Assembly: GCF_026341775.1 (NCBI RefSeq)
Contig: NZ_JAPEOB010000001.1
Coordinates: 1,240,001 to 1,304,000 of the forward strand
Direction of reading: 5' to 3'
DNA: 64,000 bases
From: Streptomyces sp. NBC_00654
GTDB taxonomy: Bacteria; Actinomycetota; Actinomycetes; Streptomycetales; Streptomycetaceae
A program made the position numbers and the translations under genes. Below are positions 8,968 through 19,351 of this stretch, one piece after another. How positions within the stretch are numbered: the first letter of the stretch is position 1; each line of letters begins with the position of its first letter. The notes beneath the pieces are model-generated. The model saw only the letters and a program-made list of their open reading frames with translations. It was not told the origin of the DNA and did no database searches.

Positions 8968-9688
8968 TCAGCCCCTCGATGATCGCGTCGAGTTCGTCGG
9001 CGACCTCGTAGTCGGCGGCGTACTCGCGCCACCGGTCCTTGATCGCCGTGAGGCGCGGCAGTGTGTCCGCGTCCTCGGCGGTGACCATCTCGGGGAAGTA
9101 CCGCGTGCTCGGCGGGTTCTCGGCCCGGCGGGCCGCCGCCCTGCGGAAGACCAGGTCGCCGTAGACGTAGCTCCAGATCGTCCGGTAGGCGCGCACCGAG
9201 CGGGCGGGGGAGAGGCCGCAGTCGAGCGCGGAGCCGATGATCTCCTCCACCATCCACAGCGCGTTCCTGTCGGTCAGCTCGCCCAGCGCCAGGATGTCCA
9301 GCACCCACGGCATCCGGCCGAGGATGTCGTGCATGTGCACGGACACGGCGAGCAGCCGCGCGCGCGGGTCCGCGGGCAGCTCGGGCCGCGGGAAGGCGGC
9401 CGCGGTGCCGGACAGGGTGAGCATCAGCAGCTCGTCCTTGTCCTTCACGTAGTGGTAGAGCGCCATCGGCGTGCTGCCGAGCTCCTTCGCCACCCGCCGC
9501 ATGCTCAGGGCTCCGACGCCCTCTTCCTCGATGATCCGGCGCGCGGTGGCGACCATCGCGTCCGGGTCCAGCCTGCGGGGCCGTCCCACGGATCGCTTCT
9601 TCGCCGGTGGTTCCTTCTCTGTGCCTGACACCGGGGCATTGTCTCCCGCGCCCGTCACATCTCTCCCCCTGGGGCCGTTGTGGCTCAT
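8924..9688 (-). CDS. TetR-family transcriptional repressor
   Basis: 254 residues. After a Pro/Lys-rich N-terminal arm, residues about 28-75 form the TetR DNA-binding domain: GRPRRLDPDAMVATARRIIEEEGVGALSMRRVAKELGS... with the recognition helix at TPMALYHYVKDKDEL. The C-terminal helical domain resembles the TetR_C group seen in efflux regulators. It is divergent from the MFS exporter at 9770, with an 81-bp gap containing a short inverted repeat. It probably represses itself and the exporter and is released by the exported compound. Its 3' end overlaps the coupled gene of the tsaD operon. Confidence 0.9.
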   Translation of the reverse strand: MSHNGPRGRDVTGAGDNAPVSGTEKEPPAKKRSVGRPRRLDPDAMVATARRIIEEEGVGALSMRRVAKELGSTPMALYHYVKDKDELLMLTLSGTAAAFPRPELPADPRARLLAVSVHMHDILGRMPWVLDILALGELTDRNALWMVEEIIGSALDCGLSPARSVRAYRTIWSYVYGDLVFRRAAARRAENPPSTRYFPEMVTAEDADTLPRLTAIKDRWREYAADYEVADELDAIIEGLISRGTRSASGAPPG

Positions 9689-9718
9689 GTCTTCCTCAGT
9701 GCGTCCGTGATTAATTTT

Positions 9719-9730
9719 TATACACGTATA
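9719..9730. promoter_or_regulatory. TATAC-AC-GTATA inverted repeat, candidate TetR operator
   Basis: A 5-bp inverted repeat in an unusually A/T-rich patch lies between the divergent TetR and MFS genes. It lies where promoter -10 elements for both genes would be expected, which suits a TetR-type self-regulating switch. The operator is short, and the assignment rests on position only. Confidence 0.45.
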
Positions 9731-9769
9731 GTAATTTCTGGGCCGAGAGATGTGAGAGAAGGGGAAGTC

Positions 9770-11200
9770 GTGAACAGTGACGCGAAGCAGGTGCGTTGGC
9801 TGCTTGTCGTGGCGCTCACCGTGCAGTTCCTGGTGTCGTTGGACATGTCCGTGGTGAACGTGGCGCTGCCCGACATCCGCAGCGATCTCGGTTTCGGCCG
9901 GGACGGGCTGCTGTGGGTCGTGAACGCCTACGCCCTGGCCTTCGGCGGGCTGCTCATGCTCGGTGGGCGCCTCGCCGACCTGATCGGCAGCCGCCGCGTC
10001 CTGACCGCGGGCCTGGTGCTGTTCGGGGTGGCGAGCCTGGCGGGCGGTCTGGCGCAGTCGCCGGGCGCGCTGGTCGCGGCACGGGCGGTGCAGGGGGCCG
10101 GCGCGGCGGCGCTCGCCCCGGTGGCCTTCGCCCTGATCGCCCTCGCCTTCCCGGCCGGACCCGCCCGCTCGCGCGCCCTGGGGCTGTGGGGCATGGCCGG
10201 TGCGGCGGGCGGCGCGGTCGGCGTGCTCGCGGGCGGGCTGCTCACCGACGCGGCGGGCTGGCGGTCCGTGATGCTGGTGAACGTGCCGATCGTGGTCTTC
10301 GCGCTGGCCGCGTCGGTGCGTACGGGCCTCACCGCCCGGCCCGTCCGGACCGGGGCCCGGCTCGATGTGACGGGGGCGCTGCTGGCCACCGCCGGTACGA
10401 CGCTGCTGGTCCTCGGGCTGGTACGGACCGCGGACCACTCCTGGGGCTCCGCCACCACGCTGGGCACGCTCGGCGCCGCGGTGCTGCTGCTGGCGGCCTT
10501 CATCGCCGTCGAACTGCGGACCGCGTCGCCGCTGCTGCGGCCGGGCCTGCTGAAGGGGCGGCCGGTGCTGACGGCGAACCTGTTCTGCCTGCTGCTGTCC
10601 TCGGGCCAGTTCGCCGCGTTCTACTTCGTCTCGCTCCACCTCCAGCTGGTGCTGGGCTACGGGCCGACGGCGGCCGGTGCCGCGTTCCTGCCGTTCTGCG
10701 TGGGCGTCGTGGCGGGCTCGGTCCTCGCCACCCGTACGGTCGCGACGCTCGGCACCCGGCGGCTGCTGGCCGCCGGCGGGGCGATCGCCGCGCTCGGCAT
10801 GGCCGGGTTCGCGGCGACGGCCACGGCGGACGGCGGCTTCCTCCACTCGATCCTCGGCCCGTCCCTGGTGACGAGCTTCGGCGTCGGCCTGTGCTTCGTA
10901 CCGCTCGGCACGGCCGCCACCACAGGTGTCGTACCCGGCGAGACGGGCATGGCGTCCGGGCTGCTCAACAGCGCCCGCCAGGTCGGCGGCTCGCTGGGCC
11001 TCGCGGTCCTGGTCACCGTCGCCGCCCAGGTGACCGGCGGCGGCTCCGGGCGCCCCGAACTGGCCGCCGGCCACGCGGCGGCCTTCTGGGTCTGCGCGGG
11101 GCTCCTGGCGGCGGCCGCGCTGGCGGCGCTGGTGCTGCTCCCCGCGGGTGAGCGGGCCTCGGCCCCGGCCGAGCCGGAGGGGGCGGCGGGCGTGTCCTGA
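9770..11200 (+). CDS. MFS exporter, DHA2 (14-helix, EmrB/QacA) family
   Basis: 476 residues. The GTG at 9770 is chosen because AAGGGGAAG lies directly upstream and the first transmembrane helix (WLLVVALTVQFLVSLDMSVVNVALP) follows. Family marks are LDMSVVNVALPDI in helix 1, the motif A-like loop GGRLADLIGSRRVL near residues 65-78, and motif C-like GAAGGAVGVLAGGLL in helix 5. About 14 hydrophobic helices can be counted. It probably exports a drug or secondary metabolite by proton antiport, controlled by the divergent TetR gene. Confidence 0.9.
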   Translation: MNSDAKQVRWLLVVALTVQFLVSLDMSVVNVALPDIRSDLGFGRDGLLWVVNAYALAFGGLLMLGGRLADLIGSRRVLTAGLVLFGVASLAGGLAQSPGALVAARAVQGAGAAALAPVAFALIALAFPAGPARSRALGLWGMAGAAGGAVGVLAGGLLTDAAGWRSVMLVNVPIVVFALAASVRTGLTARPVRTGARLDVTGALLATAGTTLLVLGLVRTADHSWGSATTLGTLGAAVLLLAAFIAVELRTASPLLRPGLLKGRPVLTANLFCLLLSSGQFAAFYFVSLHLQLVLGYGPTAAGAAFLPFCVGVVAGSVLATRTVATLGTRRLLAAGGAIAALGMAGFAATATADGGFLHSILGPSLVTSFGVGLCFVPLGTAATTGVVPGETGMASGLLNSARQVGGSLGLAVLVTVAAQVTGGGSGRPELAAGHAAAFWVCAGLLAAAALAALVLLPAGERASAPAEPEGAAGVS

Positions 11201-11276
11201 TGAGTCCGGGGGGTGCCGGAGGTCTACCTTCCACAGCATCCGGCGCCCCGCCGGCCGGTCCGAGGAGGAGACGGCC

Positions 11277-11741
11277 ATGCAGAAGATCAGGCCATGCCTG
11301 TGGTTCGACAACCAGGCGGAGGAGGCGGCCGGCCACTATGTGTCCGTCTTCGGGGGCGACTCCCGGATCGTGGACATCGCCCACTACACCGAGGCGTCCC
11401 CCGGCGTGACCGGCTCGGTGATGACCGTGGAGTTCGTCCTCGCGGGCCAGGAGTACATCGCGCTCAACGGCGGCCCGGAGTTCTCGTTCACCGAGGCGGT
11501 CTCGCTCTCCGTCGACTGCGCCGACCAGGCCGAGGTGGACCGCCTGTGGGACGCGCTCTCCGAGGGCGGCGAGGAGAGCATGTGCGGCTGGCTCAAGGAC
11601 AAGTACGGGCTGTCCTGGCAGATCGTCCCGCGCGTGCTGGGAGAGCTGCTCGGCGGCCCGGACAGGGCCAGGGCCGAGCGGGTCATGACGGCCATGCTGG
11701 GCATGCGGAAGCTGGACGTCCAGGCGCTGCGCGACGCGTGA
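11277..11741 (+). CDS. VOC-superfamily PhnB-like protein
   Basis: 154 residues with the PhnB / 3-demethylubiquinone methyltransferase-like pattern: IRPCLWFDNQAEEAAGHYVSVF at the start, VEFVLAGQEYIALNGGPEF in the middle, and GWLKDKYGLSWQIVPRVL near the end. The fold is a dimeric glyoxalase-type barrel. The biochemical role of actinobacterial members is unknown. ATG 11277 follows a strong GAGGAGGAG ribosome site. It is in the same direction as the MFS gene, 76 bp downstream. Confidence 0.85.
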   Translation: MQKIRPCLWFDNQAEEAAGHYVSVFGGDSRIVDIAHYTEASPGVTGSVMTVEFVLAGQEYIALNGGPEFSFTEAVSLSVDCADQAEVDRLWDALSEGGEESMCGWLKDKYGLSWQIVPRVLGELLGGPDRARAERVMTAMLGMRKLDVQALRDA

Positions 11742-11859
11742 CCGGCGGGCGGGCGCGGCCTCCTGGACCGTGTGGCCCGCCCCGTCCGTCCGGATCGGCC
11801 CGCAGCGTGCGGGTGAGTGCCGCGCCGGAGCCCTTCCGCCCGCCGGTAGTGTCTGGGGC

Positions 11860-12519
11860 ATGTCACGCCGCTCGCCGTTGCCGCCGCCCCCGCCGCCTGT
11901 GGAGATCCGCTCCTGGCCCGACCGCGAGACGCTGCTCGCCGACCGTGACGTGGTCCTCGGCGAGCTGGTCAGGATGCATGTGGGGAGGGGCCGGCTCGGG
12001 CTGCTGTGGATGTGGGGGGCGCTCGCCGCGCTCGGCTGGTCCTTCGTGGGGACCGCGCTCATCATGTTCGAGGAGACGTACGACGTGTTCAGCGCGATCG
12101 GCGCGCTCGTCGCCCTCGTCCTCGGCTTCGCGCTCCTGGTGCCGTCCGGCATCTTCGTGTCGCTGGGCCTGGGCCGGGACCGGAAGGTCCGTCAACTGCT
12201 CCTGGAATGGGGCGCGCTGGACCGCGATCCGGTCCGCGACCGGCGGCTGCGGCTTCCCGGGACCAGCCTCGCCTGGCTGCTGATGTCCTTCGCGCTGTGC
12301 GCGGTCGGCCTGTTCGCGTGCACGGCCGCGCCGGCGGGTGCCGCGGCCGAGGACCCGTACGGGCTGCTGGTCCTGGTGATGGGCGTCGGCCTGATCGCCT
12401 GGGTGATCGGTCTGATCGGCATCACCAAGGCGCTCACGCACCGCCGTTGGGTGGTACGGGTCCTGATGGGCGCCGCTTCCCGGCCGCCGGTGCCGGCGGC
12501 CGGCGGGGCGCCCCGCTGA
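11860..12519 (+). CDS. Integral membrane protein of unknown function
   Basis: 219 residues with a Pro-rich cytoplasmic N terminus (PLPPPPPPVEIR) and four hydrophobic segments at about residues 50-70, 82-105, 140-160 and 175-195. The charged loop between helices 2 and 3 is rich in Arg/Asp. No enzyme or transporter motif is visible. ATG 11860 is preceded by GGGG 3-6 bp upstream. It is convergent with the methyltransferase gene and separated from it by 12 bp. Confidence 0.75.
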   Translation: MSRRSPLPPPPPPVEIRSWPDRETLLADRDVVLGELVRMHVGRGRLGLLWMWGALAALGWSFVGTALIMFEETYDVFSAIGALVALVLGFALLVPSGIFVSLGLGRDRKVRQLLLEWGALDRDPVRDRRLRLPGTSLAWLLMSFALCAVGLFACTAAPAGAAAEDPYGLLVLVMGVGLIAWVIGLIGITKALTHRRWVVRVLMGAASRPPVPAAGGAPR

Positions 12520-12531
12520 CGCGCCACCGGC

Positions 12532-13761
12532 TCACCCGCCGACGGGGTGGCCGATCAGCATCGTCGGGGCACCGGCCACCCGGGTCAGGAACACGGTGGC
12601 CGAATGGGGCCCCTGGAGCTTCATGCGCCGCCGCAGCTCCTCGGGTTCGACGGCCGAACCGCGCTTCTTGACGGTCAGGACGCCGACCTCCCGCTCCCGC
12701 AGCAGGGCCTTGAGCTTCTTCATGCCGAACGGGAGCCGGTCGGTGATCTCGTACGCCGTCGTGTACGGCGAGGTGTACGCCGTGTCGCTCGTGATGTACG
12801 CGATCGTCTCGTCGATCAGCCGCCCGCCGCACCGCTCCACGATGTCGGCGACCAGATGGGCGCGGATGACCGCGCCGTCCGGCTCGTACAGATAGCGGCC
12901 GACCGGGCCGACCGGCGGGGCGGGCAGCGGGGCCGCCGCAGTGAGGGTCGCCGCCGAGGGCAGGAGCGTGGCCCGGTACGAGCCGGGCGTGAAGCCCTCG
13001 CCGAACCAGAGCACCGCCTCCTTCACATCGCCGCCGTCCGAGATCCACTCCGCCTCGGCCTGCGGCCCGATCGCCTCGTGCGGGACGCCGGGGGCGATCT
13101 TCAGCGCCGCCCTGGGGGCCTTCAGCGCGGCCGCGGTCGCCCACGACAACGGCGGTGAGTACGCCTCCGGGTCGAAGATCCGGCCCCGCCCCCCGCGCCG
13201 GGCGGGGTCGACGAAGACCGCGTCGTACGCGGATGTGCCGATCTCCGTGACATCGGCGCACCGGACCTCGATCAGGTCCGCCAGCCCGAGCGCCTCGGCA
13301 TTGGCGCGGGCGACCTCGGCGGTCAGCGGGTCGCGGTCCACGGCGAGCACCCGGATCCCGGCGCGCGCCAGGGCGATCGCGTCGCCGCCGATCCCGCAGC
13401 ACAGGTCCGCCACGCTCCGTACGCCGAGCGAGGCGAACCGTCCGGCGCGGTGGGCGGCGACCGATGTACGGGTGGCCTGCTCCACACCGTTGGGCGTGAA
13501 GAACATCCGGTACGCGTCCTCGGCGCCGAACTTCGCCACCGCCCGCTGCCGCAGCCGCGCCTGCCCCAGCGCCGCCGACACCAGATCCGCCGGGTGCGTA
13601 CGGCGCAGCCGGGTGGCGGTGGCCAGCTCCTGCGCGGGGTCGTGGTCCCGCAGCGCGGCCAGGAGTCCGGTGCCCTCCGGCGTACGCAGGGCGGCGAAGG
13701 CGGCGAGCGGGTCCGTGGGGCCGGCGGGACCGGTGGGGGTAGGTGCGTTCACCCGGTCCAT
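12532..13761 (-). CDS. Class I SAM-dependent methyltransferase with THUMP-like C-terminal domain
   Basis: 409 residues. The central Rossmann methyltransferase has VADLCCGIGGDAIALARAGIRVLAVDRDPLTAEVARANAEALG (motif I about residues 115-135) and FVDPARRGGRGR as the catalytic-loop DPARR motif. The C-terminal 90 residues, with MKKLKALLREREVGVLTVKKRG and RRMKLQG, match the THUMP-like domain found in this family. This domain suggests an RNA substrate, probably tRNA or rRNA, but the exact base is unknown. It is divergent from the deacetylase gene. Confidence 0.85.
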   Translation of the reverse strand: MDRVNAPTPTGPAGPTDPLAAFAALRTPEGTGLLAALRDHDPAQELATATRLRRTHPADLVSAALGQARLRQRAVAKFGAEDAYRMFFTPNGVEQATRTSVAAHRAGRFASLGVRSVADLCCGIGGDAIALARAGIRVLAVDRDPLTAEVARANAEALGLADLIEVRCADVTEIGTSAYDAVFVDPARRGGRGRIFDPEAYSPPLSWATAAALKAPRAALKIAPGVPHEAIGPQAEAEWISDGGDVKEAVLWFGEGFTPGSYRATLLPSAATLTAAAPLPAPPVGPVGRYLYEPDGAVIRAHLVADIVERCGGRLIDETIAYITSDTAYTSPYTTAYEITDRLPFGMKKLKALLREREVGVLTVKKRGSAVEPEELRRRMKLQGPHSATVFLTRVAGAPTMLIGHPVGG

Positions 13762-13859
13762 TGTGAGCCAGGTTCCGTGTGAGCCAGCCGGGGGACCGGG
13801 CGGTTCCGGCGGCGGTGTCGGGGTGGGGGCCCGGTGACGGGCTGGCAGGATGCGGCGCC

Positions 13860-14816
13860 ATGCAGCCAGTAAGACAAAAGGAAAAATTGGCCACGAAGAG
13901 GCGCGGACCGGGCTCCTTGGTTCTGGCGGCGCTGCTGGTCGCCGTGATCGGCTCCGGATGCGCCGCCGGCCCGGACGGCGGCGGCGCGGGCGCCCCGGAC
14001 AAGCGGGACGGGCCCGGCGCCGGACAGCCGGGCGGACCGGCCCAGCAGGCCGGACCCGCCCGCGCCCCGGACACGCGCGCCCAGGAGGCCAAGCGGAAAC
14101 AGGCCGCCCGTGCCGCCGCGGCGAAGAAGTGGGGGCTGGCCGGGGTCCCGCTGGCGGCCCCGGCGCCGCCCGTGGTGAAGCCGCGTATCACCACCCGCGA
14201 GGGCTTCGAGGTCACGGACGGCGACGCGCTGCCTCCCGTCTTCACCACCGTTCCCACCAAGGAGCGGATCGTCTTCCTCACCATGGACGACGGCGCGGAG
14301 AAGGACCCCGAGCTGCTGCGGATGATGACGGAACTCGACATCCCGTACAGCGCGTTCCTCAGCGACTACGTCATCGACGACGACTACGGCTACTTCGCGC
14401 AGATGCAGAAGCGCGGCGTCACCCTCAACAACCACACGCTGAACCACCGCTATCTGCCCGGCCTCTCGTACGGCGAGCAGAAGAAGGAGATCTGCGACCA
14501 GCAGGCCAACATCGAGAAGCGCTACGGGAAGCGGCCCACGCTCTTCCGGCCGCCGTACGGCAACTACAACCGCGACACCCTGGCCGTCGCGAAGTCCTGC
14601 GGGGTGACGGCCGTGCCCCTGTGGTCCGCCGAGGCGTTCCCCGACCACATGGAGTGGCGCGAATGGGACCGGGACCTGCACCCGGGCGACATCATCCTCA
14701 CCCATTTCCGCGGGCGCGAGGACTGGAAGGGCTCCATGCCGGACATGATCCGACGGGTCATGAAGACGATCACCGACAAGGGGTACGCGGTGGCCAGGCT
14801 GGAGGACTACGTATGA
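13860..14816 (+). CDS. Lipid-anchored polysaccharide deacetylase (CE4/NodB family)
   Basis: 318 residues. A lipoprotein signal ends at AVIGSGC (Cys34). A disordered Ala/Pro/Gly linker follows to about residue 85. The NodB domain has TMDDGAEKD (catalytic Asp and metal Asp), HTLNH (metal-binding HxxxH), RPPYGNYNRDT, and the late DLHPGDIILTHF motif. It should remove acetyl groups from a cell-wall or extracellular polysaccharide on the outer face of the membrane. The start at 13860 is chosen to keep the lysine-rich n-region (RQKEKLATKRR). The stop overlaps the next ATG by four bases. Confidence 0.88.
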   Translation: MQPVRQKEKLATKRRGPGSLVLAALLVAVIGSGCAAGPDGGGAGAPDKRDGPGAGQPGGPAQQAGPARAPDTRAQEAKRKQAARAAAAKKWGLAGVPLAAPAPPVVKPRITTREGFEVTDGDALPPVFTTVPTKERIVFLTMDDGAEKDPELLRMMTELDIPYSAFLSDYVIDDDYGYFAQMQKRGVTLNNHTLNHRYLPGLSYGEQKKEICDQQANIEKRYGKRPTLFRPPYGNYNRDTLAVAKSCGVTAVPLWSAEAFPDHMEWREWDRDLHPGDIILTHFRGREDWKGSMPDMIRRVMKTITDKGYAVARLEDYV

Positions 14817-15124
14817 CGCGCGCGCACCGGCTGCTGGCCGGGCTGCTGACGGCCGGTGCGCTCCTCACCGTCACCGCCGGGTGCGCGCAGTCGGTGGACC
14901 CGATCGAACGGCTGGGACGCAAGGCGGCCCAGCAGATGGGCGGCCGGTCGCCGTCACCGAAGTCCGCGGTGCTCAGGGGGACCCGCGGCGCGTGCGGTCA
15001 GCGGCCGCTCGCCGCGCGGTCCCCGGCACGGTCCTCCGCGCCCCCTGCGGCGCGGCCCTCCGCGGCACGGTCCCCCGCACGACGCGAGGGTGGTGAATTG
15101 GCACTCCGCTTGACCGAGTGCTAA
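14813..15124 (+). CDS. Small putative lipoprotein
   Basis: 103 residues coupled to the deacetylase by an ATGA overlap. The first 24 residues form a lipoprotein signal ending TVTAGC (Cys24), followed by [18 protein letters not shown]. From about residue 45 the sequence becomes low-complexity Arg/Ala/Pro/Ser with near-repeated CGGCRCGGTCC-type DNA, so the C terminus may be degenerate or frameshifted. Its TAA stop coincides with the last bases of the first CIRCE element of groES. The N terminus is credible; the end is uncertain. Confidence 0.6.
   Translation: MTRAHRLLAGLLTAGALLTVTAGCAQSVDPIERLGRKAAQQMGGRSPSPKSAVLRGTRGACGQRPLAARSPARSSAPPAARPSAARSPARREGGELALRLTEC
15098..15124 (+). promoter_or_regulatory. 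CIRCE element 1 (HrcA operator)
   Basis: TTGGCACTC - 9 bp - GAGTGCTAA, one base from the CIRCE consensus. It lies 155 bp before groES and overlaps the stop codon of the upstream lipoprotein ORF. HrcA repression of groESL by CIRCE is well established in Streptomyces. Confidence 0.95.
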
Positions 15125-15144
15125 TCGCGGTCATAGTCTCAGGT

Positions 15145-15171
15145 CTGGCACTCCCCTCTGGAGAGTGCCAG
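15145..15171 (+). promoter_or_regulatory. CIRCE element 2 (HrcA operator)
   Basis: CTGGCACTC - 9 bp - GAGTGCCAG, a perfect inverted repeat 20 bp after element 1 and 107 bp before groES. Paired CIRCE elements are typical of Streptomyces groESL1 promoters. Confidence 0.93.
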
Positions 15172-15278
15172 CACCACTGTGCGGCAGGGCAGGTCCGGCA
15201 CCCGCGACGACGGATCGACCTGGTCGCCACCCAAAGACTGTTAAACCCCGTGAGATCTCCGAAGGGGGAGACCGGATC

Positions 15279-15587
15279 GTGTCGACCACCAGCACCAAGG
15301 TTGCGATCAAGCCGCTTGAGGACCGCATTGTGGTCCAGCCGCTCGACGCCGAGCAGACCACGGCTTCTGGCCTGGTCATTCCGGACACCGCCAAGGAGAA
15401 GCCCCAGGAGGGCGTCGTCCTGGCCGTGGGCCCGGGTCGCTTCGAGAACGGCGAGCGCCTTCCGCTCGACGTCAAGACCGGCGATGTCGTTCTGTACAGC
15501 AAGTACGGCGGCACCGAGGTGAAGTACAACGGCGAGGAGTACCTCGTCCTCTCGGCCCGCGACGTGCTCGCGATCGTCGAGAAGTAA
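15279..15587 (+). CDS. groES: Co-chaperonin GroES
   Basis: 102 residues, the standard size. The GTG start follows GAAGGGGGAG. Key segments are [27 protein letters not shown] (mobile loop containing the GroEL-binding GLVIP), [10 protein letters not shown] and [32 protein letters not shown]. It caps the GroEL ring in ATP-driven folding. It is expressed from the CIRCE-controlled promoter together with groEL1, 99 bp downstream. Confidence 0.98.
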   Translation: MSTTSTKVAIKPLEDRIVVQPLDAEQTTASGLVIPDTAKEKPQEGVVLAVGPGRFENGERLPLDVKTGDVVLYSKYGGTEVKYNGEEYLVLSARDVLAIVEK

Positions 15588-17309
<1,722 letters not shown>

Positions 17310-17324
17310 TACGCCGTAGTACGC

Positions 17325-17357
17325 CGTTCCGGTACGGCAGCGCGCCGTACCGGAACG
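17325..17357 (+). terminator. Hairpin terminator after groEL1
   Basis: A perfect 14-bp stem (CGTTCCGGTACGGC / GCCGTACCGGAACG) with a 5-base loop, 15 bp after the groEL1 stop. There is no T-tract, as is usual in Streptomyces. Confidence 0.85.
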
Positions 17358-17364
17358 AGAACCA

Positions 17365-17405
17365 CCGAGGCCCGGTATCCCCGTCGCGGGGGCACCGGGC
17401 CTCGG
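17365..17405. terminator. Second hairpin, probably bidirectional terminator
   Basis: A 12-bp stem CCGAGGCCCGGT / ACCGGGCCTCGG encloses a smaller CCCCG-TCG-CGGGG stem. It sits between groEL1 and the convergent dehydrogenase gene and can serve both. Confidence 0.75.
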
Positions 17406-17423
17406 TGCGTCGTGCCCGGAGCC

Positions 17424-18452
17424 TCACGCCGAGTGGGGCAGCACTCCCGGCGTCACCGGATCCGCGAACGGCAGCCCCCGGGCGAAACGTTCGAGCTCGT
17501 CCAGGGACCGGTCGGCCATCCGGTACAGCTCATTGCCGAGCGAGCCCGCGATGTGCGGGGTCAGCAGGACGTTCGGCAGGTCGTACAACGGGGAGTGCGA
17601 CGGCGGGAGTTCGGGCTCCGTGACGTCCAGCACCGCGTGCAGCCGCCCGCTCACCAGCTCCGGCAGCAGCGCCTCCTCGTCCACCAGCGAACCCCGCGCC
17701 GTGTTGATCAGCGTCGCCCCGTCCGGCAGCAGTGCCAGCTGCTCCGCGCCGATGAGGTGGTGGGTGGCCGGGAGCTGCGGCGCGTGGACGGAGAGGACCG
17801 AGCTGCGCGCGCACACCTGCGCCAGCGACGCGGACCCGACCCCCAGCGCGGCGGCCTCCTCCTCGGAGAGGTACGGGTCGTAGAGCACCACGTCCAGATC
17901 GAACGGGCGCAGCAGCTCGATCACCCGGCGGCCGATGCGGGAGGCTCCGACGATGCCGACGGTCCGGCGGTAGTTGCCGGTGCCGTCCAGTTCGTCGCGC
18001 CAGTCGTGGTCGGCGCGCAGTGTGCGGTAGCGCTGGGCGGCGTGCAGGACGCGCTTGTTGGCGAACAGGATCGCGGCCACCGTGTACTCGGCGACCGGCA
18101 GCGCGTTCGCCGCCGCGGCGGAGGTGACGGTGATCCCGCGCTCCCAGCACGCGTCGGTGATGTGGTGCTTCACCGATCCGGCGGCGTGCACGACGGCGCG
18201 CAGCCGCGGGGCGGCGGCCAGTACCTCGGCGGTGAGCGGGGTCGCTCCCCAGCAGGTGAACAGCACCTCGGCCTCGGCGAGTGCGGCGGCCACCTCGGGT
18301 GTCGGAGCGGCCAGGTCATGGCCGACGAGCCGGGTGTCCGTGCGGGTGAGGGCGGCCAGCCGGGTGTGGTGGCGTTCGGCGAGGAGGCGTTCGGCGATGC
18401 CGGGGGCCATCGCCAGCAGGGCTTTCGGCCGGTTGTCAGTGGCGTGGGGCAT
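17424..18452 (-). CDS. D-isomer-specific 2-hydroxyacid dehydrogenase family protein
   Basis: 342 residues. Substrate-domain start is followed by the NAD-binding domain with VGIVGASRIGRRVIELLRPFDLDVVLYDP (about residues 165-193). Then come INTARGSLVDEEALL with the catalytic Arg, the Glu in DVTEPELPP, and the catalytic His in LLTPHIAGS. It reduces or oxidises a 2-keto/2-hydroxy acid with NAD(P). The ATG is supported by GAGGAG about 10 bp upstream. It lies 44 bp after the second sugar permease on the same strand, so it is probably the last gene of the sugar operon and acts on a catabolite of the imported sugar. Confidence 0.88.
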   Translation of the reverse strand: MPHATDNRPKALLAMAPGIAERLLAERHHTRLAALTRTDTRLVGHDLAAPTPEVAAALAEAEVLFTCWGATPLTAEVLAAAPRLRAVVHAAGSVKHHITDACWERGITVTSAAAANALPVAEYTVAAILFANKRVLHAAQRYRTLRADHDWRDELDGTGNYRRTVGIVGASRIGRRVIELLRPFDLDVVLYDPYLSEEEAAALGVGSASLAQVCARSSVLSVHAPQLPATHHLIGAEQLALLPDGATLINTARGSLVDEEALLPELVSGRLHAVLDVTEPELPPSHSPLYDLPNVLLTPHIAGSLGNELYRMADRSLDELERFARGLPFADPVTPGVLPHSA

Positions 18453-18496
18453 GGTGGGACTCGTACTCCTCAGGGCTCGCGCGGGCGGTCCGGCGG

Positions 18497-19351
18497 TCAC
18501 TTGACGCTTCCGGCGGTCAGACCCGCCTTCCAGTGCCGTTGCAGCGAGACGAAGGCGACGATCAGGGGGATGACGGCGAGGAGGGAGCCGGTGACGACGA
18601 GCGGGTAGAAGCTCGGCTCGCCGTGCGTGTTGGTGTTCCAGGAGTACAGACCGAGGCTCAGCGGGAAGAGCTTGCGGTCCGACAGCATCACCAGGGGGAG
18701 GAAGAAGTTGTTCCAGATCGCGGTGAACTGGAAGAGGAAGACCGTCACGAAGCCCGGCATGACCATGGGCAGACCGATCGACCAGAAGGTGCGCAGCTCG
18801 CCCGCCCCGTCGATCCGGGCGGCCTCCAGCGCCTCGTTCGGGATATAGCCGGTGCAGAACACCCGTGCGAGATATACGCCGAACGGGTTGACCAGCACCG
18901 GGATCAGCACCGACCAGTAGGTGTTGACCAGGCCGATCTCGGAGGCCAGGAGATACATCGGCAGGGCCAGCGCGGTGGTGGGCACCAGCACGCCCATCAG
19001 GACCAGGCCGAACAGCTTCTCCTTGCCCCGGAATTCGTACTTGTCGAAGGCGTAGCCCGCGGCCACACAGATCAGCGAGCAGACGATGGCGCCGCCACCG
19101 GCGTACAGGAGGCTGTTGAGGTACCAGCGGAAGTAGATGCCGTCGCCGTAGGAGGCGAGGTTCGACAGGTTCTCGCCGAGGTTGAAGCCGTCGAAGGAGA
19201 ACGCGCTGCCCGCGAGCAGGTCCCCGGTGTCCTTCGTGGCGGCGGTGACCAGCCAGACGAGGGGGAAGAGCATGTAGACGACCGCGAGGAGCAGGAAGCC
19301 GTTGACCGCGGTTCTGGACATCCAGCGGCTGGGGCGGGTCGATGAGTTCAT
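18497..19351 (-). CDS. ABC sugar transporter permease, MalG-type
   Basis: 284 residues, six predicted helices. The first follows a short N terminus (SRTAVNGFLLLAVVYMLFPLVWL). The cytoplasmic EAA loop reads EALEAARIDGAGELRTFWSIGLP, where the ATPase docks. The ATG overlaps the stop of the first permease by four bases (ATGA). With the MalF-type partner it forms the membrane channel of a carbohydrate uptake-1 family importer. No ATPase gene is present; Streptomyces importers of this class commonly use the shared MsiK ATPase encoded elsewhere. Confidence 0.93.
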   Translation of the reverse strand: MNSSTRPSRWMSRTAVNGFLLLAVVYMLFPLVWLVTAATKDTGDLLAGSAFSFDGFNLGENLSNLASYGDGIYFRWYLNSLLYAGGGAIVCSLICVAAGYAFDKYEFRGKEKLFGLVLMGVLVPTTALALPMYLLASEIGLVNTYWSVLIPVLVNPFGVYLARVFCTGYIPNEALEAARIDGAGELRTFWSIGLPMVMPGFVTVFLFQFTAIWNNFFLPLVMLSDRKLFPLSLGLYSWNTNTHGEPSFYPLVVTGSLLAVIPLIVAFVSLQRHWKAGLTAGSVK

